Shown: positions 15,613-24,400 of the stretch, one piece after another
How the letters are laid out: each line of letters begins with the position of its first letter
Position numbering within the stretch: position 1 is the stretch's first letter
Assembly: GCF_022063185.1 (NCBI RefSeq)
Contig: NZ_CP091913.1
Coordinates: 6,053,141-6,117,140 of the forward strand
Source of the DNA: Nostoc sp. UHCC 0870
GTDB lineage: Bacteria; Cyanobacteriota; Cyanobacteriia; Cyanobacteriales; Nostocaceae
Reading direction: 5' to 3'
Length of the DNA: 64,000 nt
The notes under the pieces: model-generated
Seen by the model: only the letters and a program-made list of their open reading frames with translations
Database searches by the model: none
What the model was told of the DNA's origin: nothing
Made by a program: the position numbers and the translations under genes

Positions 15613-17751
15613 TTATTGATTATTAACTAACTCAGGCAACGCTCTGGAGGTGACAGATCGTCGTAAATCAGCTAAGGCTCGGTTGTAATCCAAAATCGCG
15701 GTGATGCGATTACCTTCGGCTCTAGTTAGTTCGTTTTCGGCGTTAATGACATCTGTTTGAGTACCTACACCAGCTTGGAATCTCAATCGCGCTAAACGTA
15801 GTGATTCTTGTGCTTGCTGTAAGGCAGTATTAGCAGTTTGGACGTTCTCTAGGTTAGCTTGCTGTGTGAAAAATGCTTGTTCTACTTGAAAGCGGATTTG
15901 GTTGCGCTGTTCGGCAAATTGGGTTTCCGCGATCGAAATATTTTTTCTGGCTTGGGCTGCTCTAGCTCTGGCTGCTCCGCCATCAAACAAGTTTAAACTA
16001 GCTCTAACTCCAAAAGAATAACCGTCGGTAACGCTGATCCCATCGTCAAACTGATCTAACAGGTTGTAATTAGCGACTAATTGGACTTGTGGCCCCAGAT
16101 TAGCTAGTGCCTGCCGTCTTTGTTGTTCGCTAATGTTACGTTGTGCTAGTTGCTGTTGCAGTTCAGGACGATTTTTATAAGCTAAGACGATGCTTTCCTC
16201 TAGGGATCTATTCCAAGCACTGGCTGCTTTTACGGGGTCTGCGGTACTAATGTTTACTACCTGGGGTAAGCTCAAACGAGTCGCTAAGGTGCGACGGGAA
16301 ATTTGCTGCCGAGAAAGAGCATTAGTTAGTTCTTGTCTGGCATTGGCTAAGTTTACTTCTGAGCGCAGCACATCAAACCGAGTTCCTACACCAGCTCTTT
16401 CTAATGCTTGGGCATCTCGTAAACTGGCTTGGGAATTTTCCACTGCTGATTGAGCAATGCGTACCCGTTCGTCTGCTTCTTGTAAGTCGTAATATTCCCT
16501 AGAAACGTTCCTCTGGATGTCTTCAGATTGGCTCTCTACAGCTAACTCACTCAAGCGAATCCGTTCCTCTGCCTCTTTGATGCTAGCGTCCCGTCTACCA
16601 GAGGTGTAGATGTCATAGGTCAATTCTGCTTGACCGTTGAAGGATGTACCTGGTTCATCGGAGTTAGAAATCAAACCCTGTTTTCGTCTGGCTTCGTCTT
16701 GGAGTTGTGCGCTAGCCGATTGGCTACGGGTGATATCACTACTGATAGAAAGACTAGGATACAAAGCAGCCTGAGCTTCTTTTAATACTGCTTGCGATCG
16801 CTCCAGTTCCAACAAAGACACCTGTAAATCCCGATTATTCCGCCGCGCTATTTCTAGAGCCTGCGCCAAGGTAATTGGCTGATTTTCCCGGACTGTAACT
16901 TCCTCGGTTTTGGTAGGAAATTGCAAAGGATTAGCATTAGGAGTCAGGTTTTCTGGGACTTGTTGAGTATTAGTCTCAGATGCAGGCGTTTCTATTGCTG
17001 GTGTTGTTGTTGGTTCAGGGGTAGTATCTTGAACAAAATCAACAGTTTCTGGGGTGGTAGTGCTTGGGGGGACTGGATCACTATTTTCAGCTAGCTGTTG
17101 CCCAACCCAATTGGATTGAGGACAGTTAGTAGCTAAAATCAGCGTTGCCGAATTCCCTGTCTGTAGAGAACAACTATTTGCTGCCAACAATTTTGCTGCA
17201 CTTACACCCCTGACAGATGTTTGTAAAGCTATAGGTAACTGCGTTTTCAGCTTTGTTGACGGTGCTGGGTTTTGCAGATAAGTAGTAGTAATAGGCACTA
17301 CTTTCTTAACTAACTCTGGTTCAGCACTCACTAAGTTAGTTTGTTTTTGAGTCTTTTTAAAACGATTCTGCTTTAGTCTGTGGATCAGATCCCGATTAGG
17401 TGATGCACTGACAATTTTAATTTCATCTTTTGGCGATTTTTGTTCGATAGAAATACCAGTGTTTTCTGTCAAGATAACTGGGCTAGTCTGACTACTTAAA
17501 GACTGTGACTTCAGTAGCGACAAATCAAAATTGTCAATGATCTCTGGAGAAGCTGGAACTGTATTTGATGGTAGCTGTGTCTTCATACTGTCTGCTACCA
17601 AGTTTTGACTATCGTTAGAAGTCAAGACACTAGAAGAAGACGCTAGTTGTACACTACTTACCTTCATGGCCTCAGCCACAGCCGGCTGAGTGGTCAATAC
17701 AGCTGCTGTCACACCAGGCAAGAAACTATAAAGTAATTGTTGTCCTTTCAC
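15613..17751 (-). CDS. hgdD: TolC-like outer membrane efflux protein, HgdD type
   Basis: The protein is an outer-membrane channel of the TolC superfamily. A signal peptide (YSFLPGVTAAVLTTQPAVAEA) is followed by a long low-complexity Ser/Thr/Pro region to about residue 290. Two OEP repeats follow: QPITLAQALEIARRNNRDLQVSLLELERSQAVLKEAQAALYP, and NRSLEESIVLAYKNRPELQQQLAQR to the C-terminus, both rich in long helices. The 712-residue length fits cyanobacterial TolC. In Anabaena PCC 7120 the TolC homologue HgdD, which exports heterocyst glycolipids and siderophore, is from memory next to kaiC; the same placement here (105 bases after kaiC) supports the name. Confidence 0.85.
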   Translation of the reverse strand: MKGQQLLYSFLPGVTAAVLTTQPAVAEAMKVSSVQLASSSSVLTSNDSQNLVADSMKTQLPSNTVPASPEIIDNFDLSLLKSQSLSSQTSPVILTENTGISIEQKSPKDEIKIVSASPNRDLIHRLKQNRFKKTQKQTNLVSAEPELVKKVVPITTTYLQNPAPSTKLKTQLPIALQTSVRGVSAAKLLAANSCSLQTGNSATLILATNCPQSNWVGQQLAENSDPVPPSTTTPETVDFVQDTTPEPTTTPAIETPASETNTQQVPENLTPNANPLQFPTKTEEVTVRENQPITLAQALEIARRNNRDLQVSLLELERSQAVLKEAQAALYPSLSISSDITRSQSASAQLQDEARRKQGLISNSDEPGTSFNGQAELTYDIYTSGRRDASIKEAEERIRLSELAVESQSEDIQRNVSREYYDLQEADERVRIAQSAVENSQASLRDAQALERAGVGTRFDVLRSEVNLANARQELTNALSRQQISRRTLATRLSLPQVVNISTADPVKAASAWNRSLEESIVLAYKNRPELQQQLAQRNISEQQRRQALANLGPQVQLVANYNLLDQFDDGISVTDGYSFGVRASLNLFDGGAARARAAQARKNISIAETQFAEQRNQIRFQVEQAFFTQQANLENVQTANTALQQAQESLRLARLRFQAGVGTQTDVINAENELTRAEGNRITAILDYNRALADLRRSVTSRALPELVNNQ

Positions 17752-17855
17752 CGCATCCCCTCACACGAAAATCAATCTGGCGGCAGAAAACTTTTCTTCA
17801 CAACAGAATATAGCACGATACTAAATTAAAGAAGGAATATAGTACGATACCAAAT

Positions 17856-19415
17856 CTAAGAATCAGAACCCTGTTTATCTTCAAAACGCTTCATTATGCG
17901 AGAAAGCTCCGCCTTTTCATCAATGCTAACGCGGGTAGGCGCACCACTCACAATTCTTTCATAGTTACGGAAAGAATCTTTAATATCGGGTCCGTCGGCA
18001 GTGATATTGTATTCACGAATACCTTTGTCATGCCATGAACCCCGCATTTTAAATACGTTGATCGCTCGTGACATTTCACCACGAATTTCGACATATTGTA
18101 GCATTAAAATTGTGTCTGTGATTGTGGAAATATGGGAATCTGTAATTGAATGTGATCCCATAAATTGATCTGTGGTGTTAGTAAAGAAACCAGTGATTTC
18201 TTCTTGTTTAGCATACCCAGTAACACCAATGACAAATTGTCTAAAGGCATTATTGCTGACTCCTCTGGCCATAGCCGAAAGAGAGTCAATGGCAATGCGT
18301 GATGGTTTAAACTCAGCAATCTCTGATTTAATAATTTGCAGGTGATCTTCTAGCCCAGTAGATTCGGGATAGGTACAAATAATTTTGAGTAATCCTTGAC
18401 GTTCTAATTCCTCAAAATCAATTCCCCAAGAATAAGCGTTGCGAGATAGTTGAGCGCGTGATTCTTCATAAGCAAATAATATGGCTCGTTCACCATTGAC
18501 GCAGCCATTCTGGATAAATTTGCTTACCAATAGTGTTTTACCAGTACCTGTTGCGCCTGTGGCTAAAATAATCGAATCTTTGAAAAACCCACCCCCACAC
18601 ATTCCATCTAGGGTTTTCACCCCAGAAGAAACACGGACGTTAGATGACCTTTGTGTGAGGCGCATCGCACCTAATGGGAAGATGTTTACCCCTTCATTGG
18701 TAATGGTGAAAGGATACTCACCTTTCATGTGAGTTGTACCGCGCAATTTGAGAATTTCAATAGTGCGGCGACGACGTTCTCCTTCTAAAACGTTACGGAA
18801 AATGACGACGTTATCCGACACAAATTCTTCCACCCCAAAGGAAGCCACAGGCCCGTATTCTTCACTGCGTTCTGTGGTGATGACTGTCGTGACATTTAGT
18901 TGTTTGAGACGTGCAACTAGACGAAAAATTTCCCGACGGACTACACCGATGGCTTCATACTGTTGAAATACTGCTGTGATGGAATCAATTGATACTCTCT
19001 TGGCTTTGAATTTACGAATGGCGTACTGCAATCGCTCAATCAAGGCTGAAAGGTCAAAGTTACCTACAATATCTTGACCTTCTGGATCTGGGGAAGCATC
19101 GAGAATAAAAAGTTTACCCTCATTAATTAAGTTTTGCAAATTCCAGCCAAAAATATGAGCATTTTTAATAATATCACTAGGAGATTCTTCAAAGGTGACA
19201 AATACTCCTGGTTCATCAAAGTAAGTGATCCCGTTATAGAGAAACTGTAGGGAGCATAATGTTTTGCCTGTCCCTGATGTGCCACTCACTAAGGTCGTTC
19301 TTCCTACAGGTAAGCCACCATGACTAATATCGTCAAACCCCTCAATCATTGTCCGAATTTTTTCTACGCCACCACCAGATGTAGGCTTTGGTTCTTGTTG
19401 TTCTTTCTCGCGCAT
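17856..19415 (-). CDS. kaiC: Circadian clock ATPase/autokinase
   Basis: KaiC is the hexameric core of the clock. The 519 residues contain two RecA-like domains. CI has the P-loop GTSGTGKT (45-52) with the catalytic pair FEE shortly after; CII has GATGTGKT. The autophosphorylation sites equivalent to S431 and T432 of Synechococcus are both present in ITDSHISTITDT, as is the T426 equivalent. The C-terminal A-loop region (SGAPTRVSIDEKAELSRIMKRF) used by KaiA is intact. The order on this strand is kaiA, kaiB, kaiC with gaps of 71 and 73 bases. A symmetrical AACCCC-A-GGGGTT sits just upstream of the start. Confidence 0.98.
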   Translation of the reverse strand: MREKEQQEPKPTSGGGVEKIRTMIEGFDDISHGGLPVGRTTLVSGTSGTGKTLCSLQFLYNGITYFDEPGVFVTFEESPSDIIKNAHIFGWNLQNLINEGKLFILDASPDPEGQDIVGNFDLSALIERLQYAIRKFKAKRVSIDSITAVFQQYEAIGVVRREIFRLVARLKQLNVTTVITTERSEEYGPVASFGVEEFVSDNVVIFRNVLEGERRRRTIEILKLRGTTHMKGEYPFTITNEGVNIFPLGAMRLTQRSSNVRVSSGVKTLDGMCGGGFFKDSIILATGATGTGKTLLVSKFIQNGCVNGERAILFAYEESRAQLSRNAYSWGIDFEELERQGLLKIICTYPESTGLEDHLQIIKSEIAEFKPSRIAIDSLSAMARGVSNNAFRQFVIGVTGYAKQEEITGFFTNTTDQFMGSHSITDSHISTITDTILMLQYVEIRGEMSRAINVFKMRGSWHDKGIREYNITADGPDIKDSFRNYERIVSGAPTRVSIDEKAELSRIMKRFEDKQGSDS

Positions 19416-19434
19416 TTTTTTATAGATGGGTACT

Positions 19435-19447
19435 AACCCCAGGGGTT
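19435..19447. promoter_or_regulatory. Short palindrome upstream of kaiC
   Basis: AACCCC-A-GGGGTT is centred 26 bases before the kaiC ATG, in the place where a ribosome site would be sought. It could be an operator or could affect translation; no factor is suggested by the sequence. Confidence 0.3.
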
Positions 19448-19488
19448 TAATTACTAAATTTTGTGATTTTAATCGTTTTTTTTATGAT

Positions 19489-19815
19489 TTAAAGTTCTTC
19501 TTGTTCTTCCCAATCTTCTTCACTCAATTCTTCATACAGCAAATCTAATCCAATTAACACTCGTTCACGATCTGAAAGATCACCGATAATTTTTCGGACA
19601 GGTGGAGGCAAAATTTTTGATAGTGTGGGTGTGGCTAATATCTTATCTTCTTCTGCTAATTGCGGATTTTTCAGGACATCAATTACTTTTAAAGCATAAA
19701 TACCTTGAAATTCCTGTTCTAAAATATTTTTGAGTGTTTTGAGGGCCCTGACAGAATTAGGCGTGTTCCCTGCCACATAAAGTTTGAGAACATAAGTTTT
19801 TCTGGCTTTATTCAT
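19489..19815 (-). CDS. kaiB: Circadian clock fold-switching protein
   Basis: KaiB binds phosphorylated KaiC and sequesters KaiA and output kinases. The 108 residues include the thioredoxin-like start YVLKLYVAGNTPNSVRALKTLKNILE, VIDVLKNPQLAEEDKILATPTL with the cis-proline segment, and LPPPVRKIIGDLSDRERVLIGLDLL. The acidic tail (EELSEEDWEEQEEL) is normal. It sits between kaiA and kaiC, as in other cyanobacteria. Confidence 0.98.
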   Translation of the reverse strand: MNKARKTYVLKLYVAGNTPNSVRALKTLKNILEQEFQGIYALKVIDVLKNPQLAEEDKILATPTLSKILPPPVRKIIGDLSDRERVLIGLDLLYEELSEEDWEEQEEL

Positions 19816-19886
19816 AAAAGGAAAAATTGAAATATTAACATGGTAATACTAGATATTTTTATGAATTCAGAAGTGATGAATTCTGA

Positions 19887-20195
19887 CTATTTAAAAATTG
19901 CACATCTATAGGCTTCACACAAGTGAGCTAGGATGTCTATGAGTGTTAAGCGATAGTCTAGTAATGTTTCATCGCTTCTCCCTTCTAATTGTAGCTGGGT
20001 GGAAAATTCATCAATAAGTTCCATATGAATTTCTATAATTTGTGGCACAGGAATATTAGCACAAAATACTGCATTGATAAATTTATCGATCCTTTCTTTT
20101 AGTGTTTTGTCTGTAGTAAAGTAATTTATGAGAATTTGTTGATAATCTAATTTGAGTTGCTGCAATAATACTTGCCGATCAACTTCTTGAGTCAT
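19887..20195 (-). CDS. kaiA: Circadian clock protein KaiA, short form
   Basis: KaiA stimulates KaiC autophosphorylation. The start at 20195 gives 102 residues from MTQEVDRQVLLQQLKLDYQQ, the same size as the C-terminal-domain-only KaiA known from Anabaena. The KaiC-binding helices are clear (VPQIIEIHMELIDEF and LLDYRLTLIDILAHLCEAYR). The N-terminal pseudo-receiver of the Synechococcus protein is absent. The frame stays open for 86 codons further upstream, with possible ATGs at 20273 (129 residues), 20327 and 20453 (188 residues); that extra part has no receiver-like pattern. None of the candidate starts has a good ribosome site, so the start is uncertain. Confidence 0.93.
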   Translation of the reverse strand: MTQEVDRQVLLQQLKLDYQQILINYFTTDKTLKERIDKFINAVFCANIPVPQIIEIHMELIDEFSTQLQLEGRSDETLLDYRLTLIDILAHLCEAYRCAIFK

Positions 20196-20453
20196 GTGCT
20201 GACAAACCTGTGGTGTTTTTGGCTTTTGGTCGGCAAAGGCATAAGCATATTTACTAGTAAAATTTTCGTTCATGTTGGGGTAGAACGATTTCAGTTGGTA
20301 ATAAATCTGAGATGTTATAGTGGCCATTGAAGACAGAAAGCATCTAAAAGCACATATCCAGCCGCTTAATTCTGGGTTGATAGCGTCTAACTGCTCTCGC
20401 GGATCTAAATTTTTTTTAACATCTGGTGGAAAAATCAATATTGGTAGTAGCAT

Positions 20454-20818
20454 TTACATACTTATATATATCTCACGTTAGTCAATCGCTAAGATTACTA
20501 GTGAAGTTAATAGTGAGTGGAAAACACCCGTTATGTATATACCAACCGCTATCTCCAGTACAATCACTATCTATATAAAATAGTGAACGATTGTTAGGAT
20601 AGCTGAGGTCGTAGCTGCGTTTTTTGTTGAAAACACATTACTTAATTGATGATTTGCATATGTATATATGTCTCAATAAGGGTTTTCTATTTTACTCCTT
20701 GATAAGATACTTAAACGAATTTAAAGTATTGTCGCATTTTCAATAATTATAATTCCTCAAGGTTCTAAAGCGAATCTTTGGAGTCATAATTGTCTTAGCT
20801 GTCGCTATTGTTCACTAA
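20454..20818. promoter_or_regulatory. Gene-free region upstream of kaiA
   Basis: This AT-rich stretch lies in front of kaiA (minus strand) and before the candidate structured RNA. It must contain the kai promoter if kaiA is the first gene, but I see no convincing -10/-35 pair. No gene is recognised. Confidence 0.3.
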
Positions 20819-21115
20819 CCCCGCCCTAAAAGTGTGGGGATTGCCTAAACCAATTTAGGCAACGCAATTCGTGAATACCGCATTGAGACACATCTTAGAA
20901 CGTACTTCCAGATGCTTCCCTAGTCTGGATTATCTACAAGCCTAATTGGTTAGGCGTTGGGAAAGCCCTTCGGGTTCGGGAGTTCGCAATCGACGGAAAC
21001 CGCCAAGACTGCGACCCCCTCACCAAGACATCTTAGATGTGTTGCGGGAAGGGACTTAAACAAGTTTGCTGGTTCTTGGGCTTATCGCCATTTAAAAACC
21101 ATCCCCCATAAGGGG
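20819..21115 (+). ncRNA. HEARO-like structured RNA (candidate IscB omega RNA, no nuclease gene)
   Basis: No protein reads through this stretch, yet it is rich in exact stems: CCCC/GGGG at 20819-20822 and 20836-20839; TTGCCTAAA-CCAA-TTTAGGCAA at 20841-20862; GCCTAA-TTGG-TTAGGC at 20940-20955, whose loop is complementary to the previous loop; and CCC-TTC-GGG within AAGCCCTTCGGGTTCGGGAG at about 20964. The GTTCGGGAG box followed by paired GC-rich blocks is, from memory, a hallmark of HEARO RNAs, which are the omega RNAs of IscB nucleases and are common in cyanobacteria. In that model the guide would lie just 5' of 20819. No IscB start (PLMP domain) or HNH motif follows before the kinase gene, so this would be an orphan element. 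The 3' end is approximate. Confidence 0.6.
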
Positions 21116-21190
21116 TTTACTGTAAAGCCGTCCTAGAAGCGATGCACTGAGCTTGCCGAAGTGGACGGGGTTTCTACCCATTTTTCTGAT

Positions 21191-21230
21191 GAAAAGTTGA
21201 GATACCAGTGGCAGACTGGTCTGACTTTTC
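21191..21230 (+). promoter_or_regulatory. Strong two-part hairpin upstream of the hybrid kinase gene
   Basis: GAAAAGT (21191-21197) pairs with ACTTTTC (21224-21230), and ACCAGT (21204-21209) pairs with ACTGGT (21215-21220) around a GGCAG loop. It would lie in the 5' leader of the kinase mRNA or at the 3' end of the preceding RNA element. The remaining bases to 21478 carry no recognisable gene. Confidence 0.4.
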
Positions 21231-21478
21231 AAAGAGAGTTGAACCTGGTCTTGTAACAGGCCGCATCTGGCGAACTATTGAAATTAAACATCCATGTTCA
21301 AGGGAAGCAATTCCACAGATTCAATAGTGTCAAAGCTGGACAAGATCGCTGATATGAGTCTTCTGAAAGAATACTGCTTCAGGCGCGATGCCTACGGCGG
21401 GCGCAGCAATCGCTATTTGCCACCTGCGCTGATGGTAAAGCCAGAGGCGTTTACAAGAAGAATGACCCCCCAAGCCTT

Positions 21479-24400
21479 ATGTCAATGCTACAGTATCCGC
21501 TTTATGAATTTCTGGCAACTGGTTATAGTTGCTCAGAAACCAGTTCTCTAGCAGTGGTGCTGGAGATGTTTGAGCAAAAGCAGTGCGATCGCTTAATTAT
21601 AATTAATCAACAGCACTGTCCCATTGGGGTGCTAACTTCGGCTCGGCTCACACAGCAGTTTTTGCTAACTACAGGAGATGAACAACTTGTAAATTTACAA
21701 CAACCACTTTCTAGCTTGGGTCAAGCCATAATTGAGCCAATACAAATATTACCAGCTACTCATTGTCTAGAGCAATTGAGTTCATTGTGGCACTCTCAAC
21801 AAACTCAGAGCCAAAATAACTTAGAGTGGGTTTTAGTTGATGCTGAGGGCAAATTTTTAGGGCTATTGAATAGTTTGCGCCTGTTAACGTTGCTAGCTAA
21901 AGCACAAGCCGCAACCCCATACTCTACGGTTAGTCCATTAGTCCCGCATCAAGACACATCTTTGATTAGTGATGGCAGAATTAGGCGATCGTCTAGACTC
22001 AAACAACGTCAAAATCAAGGATACAAACCACTAGTACAGCTATTGGAACGACTACCTTGGCCTTTGATGTTGCAAACAAGTACAGGTCAGGTGTTAGCCC
22101 GAAATCAAGCGTGGTGGCAACAATTGGGATCTCTGAAAGACCCAGAAGGTATCAGACAACAAGTAGAGGCGATTTTAGCCGCCACTCGCATCAAACAACC
22201 AGAATACGCCAACCCAAAAATACTGAAAGTTTATGCTCGTGGCTATGGCAATGAGCTAGATAATAATGACACTTTACCAATCACCGACTTACCACCTTTA
22301 AGAACATATAACCCACAAATACCGCCACAAGATAGCAAGACTAGTGGCGGTCGCTGCTTTCTCGATAGCCAAATGGGTATTTGTACCTGCATTGTAGAAG
22401 TGCAGAACGGTCAGGAGCGAGTTTGGCAGTTTACAAAAATTCCTTTAGATAATCCAGATTTAAAACTCCCCATTTTTCAGTCAGAAGCAATACTCCACAA
22501 CGATAGCTTGTGGTTGGTTTCCGCAACTGATGTCACCGAACAACAGCAACTTTGTAAAGAACTAGCAGCGAAAAACGCCGATCTGATTCAACTCAATCGC
22601 TTAAAAGATGAGTTTTTAGCTTGTATTAGTCATGAACTCAAAACCCCATTGACAGCTGTTTTGGGTTTATCGCGGTTATTAGTAGATCAGCAGTTGGGTG
22701 AACTGAATGAACGTCAAGCCCGATATGCGGGGTTAATTCATCAAAGTGGCCGCCATCTGATGAGTGTGGTTAACGACATTTTAGATTTAACCCGCATGGA
22801 AACAGGACAGATGGATCTGACCTTAGTACCTGTAAATATACAATCTATTTGCGATCGCGCCCTCTCAGAAGCCAAAGCTATTCACACCCAAACCAGCAAA
22901 ACCCCATCAACGACTCCAAAATCTACCCCTCGCTCATCAGTAGTAAAATTTACTATGTCGATTGAGCCAGAGCTAGACCAGATCATCGCCGATGAATTAC
23001 GCTTGCGCCAGATGTTGGTACATCTGTTATCTAACGCCTTTAAGTTTACGGAAATATCGGGCGAAATCGGCTTACGAGTTAGTCGTTGGGAAGGGTGGAT
23101 TGCCTTTACCATTTGGGATACAGGTATTGGTATTCCTGAACATCAGCAACATCTAATTTTCCAAAAGTTCCAACAACTAGAAAATCCCCTCACCCGTCAG
23201 TTTGAAGGTACAGGTTTAGGACTAGTCTTAACTAGGGCGTTGGCTCGTCTCCACGGTGGCGATGTCAGTTTCTTGTCACAGGAAGGAAAAGGTAGTCAAT
23301 TTACTCTACTTTTACCACCCAGTCCACCCGCTACAGGCTTTGCCGAATCAGAGATAGAAACAGCAGAAGTTAATGATAGTGAAAGTCTTGGGAAACTCGA
23401 ACGTATCACCAATACTACCCAACATCCACTCATCTCCTCCCAACGGTTAGTGCTGGTAGTTGAGGCGGTAGCTCGATATATTCAAGATTTGACCGATCAA
23501 CTTAAAACTAATGGTTATCGGGTAGTCATTGCCCGTTCTGGTACAGAAGCTGTAGAAAAAGCCCGTCGCTTACAACCACAAGCCATATTTTTAAATCCCC
23601 TCTTACCCTTGTTATCGGGTTGGGATGTGCTGACATTACTTAAATCTGATCCAGCCGCTCGTCATATCCCTGTGATTGTAACAGCGACCGGGGCAGAAAA
23701 AGATCAGGCATTTGCTAACCGAGCTGATGGTTTCTTAAACTTACCAGTCGAGGCGGAGTCTTTGACACCATTGTTAGAAAAATTATGTGAGACACCAACA
23801 GATCAGCAGCCTAGTTTAAATAATAGTCAAGAAATTGAGCCAAACAATCCCCTAAGAATACTCAGATTAGTCAATCCTGAGTCAGAATCAATCAATCCCC
23901 ATCCTTCATTACAAGAACATCGGGTAATTGAGGTAGATGACTTAGATCAAGCAGAACTCTTAGCCAGAGTTTGGCAGTTTGATGTAATTTTGCTGGATGT
24001 AGACAGTTCCTTAGCACAAACTTACTTACAACAATTGGCTAAACATCCCCGTTTGGCTACCTTACCTTTAGTGACTTGTGATGTCGTTACCACCCTCACC
24101 GCATCTCAAATACCGGGTTTATCGGTGTTTCCTTGTTTAACGCCATTGAATCCAGACGATAGCGATGGCCATCACAAACACCCATTATTGTCAGTGCTGC
24201 AAATTGCCTCTAGTGTCGGCTATCCCCCTAACATCCTAGTCGTAGATGTAACGATGTTACAGGACTTGCCACAGACTAGGCGTAAACCAGTCAAGGGTTA
24301 TGGCAAAGCCAAAAATTCCCCCCTCAGTCAAAACTCTGCCGAACGGGGAACGGAATGGTTTCAAGCTTTAATTCAGTATTTACAAACAGCCGGCTTAAAG

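Noticed and set aside
20819..21115. Group II intron, RNase P RNA or tmRNA as the source of the folded region
   Set aside because: No domain V-like end, no RNase P P4 core and no tmRNA tag or tRNA-like ends were found; the HEARO-type box fits better.
20819..21475. IS200/IS605 right end with a decayed minus-strand tnpB
   Set aside because: The 20812-20840 hairpin on the minus strand resembles such an end, but no RuvC motif is found in the minus-strand frames; kept as the alternative to the HEARO model.
21294..21551. 85-codon plus-strand frame before the hybrid kinase
   Set aside because: No motif and it overlaps the kinase start in another frame.
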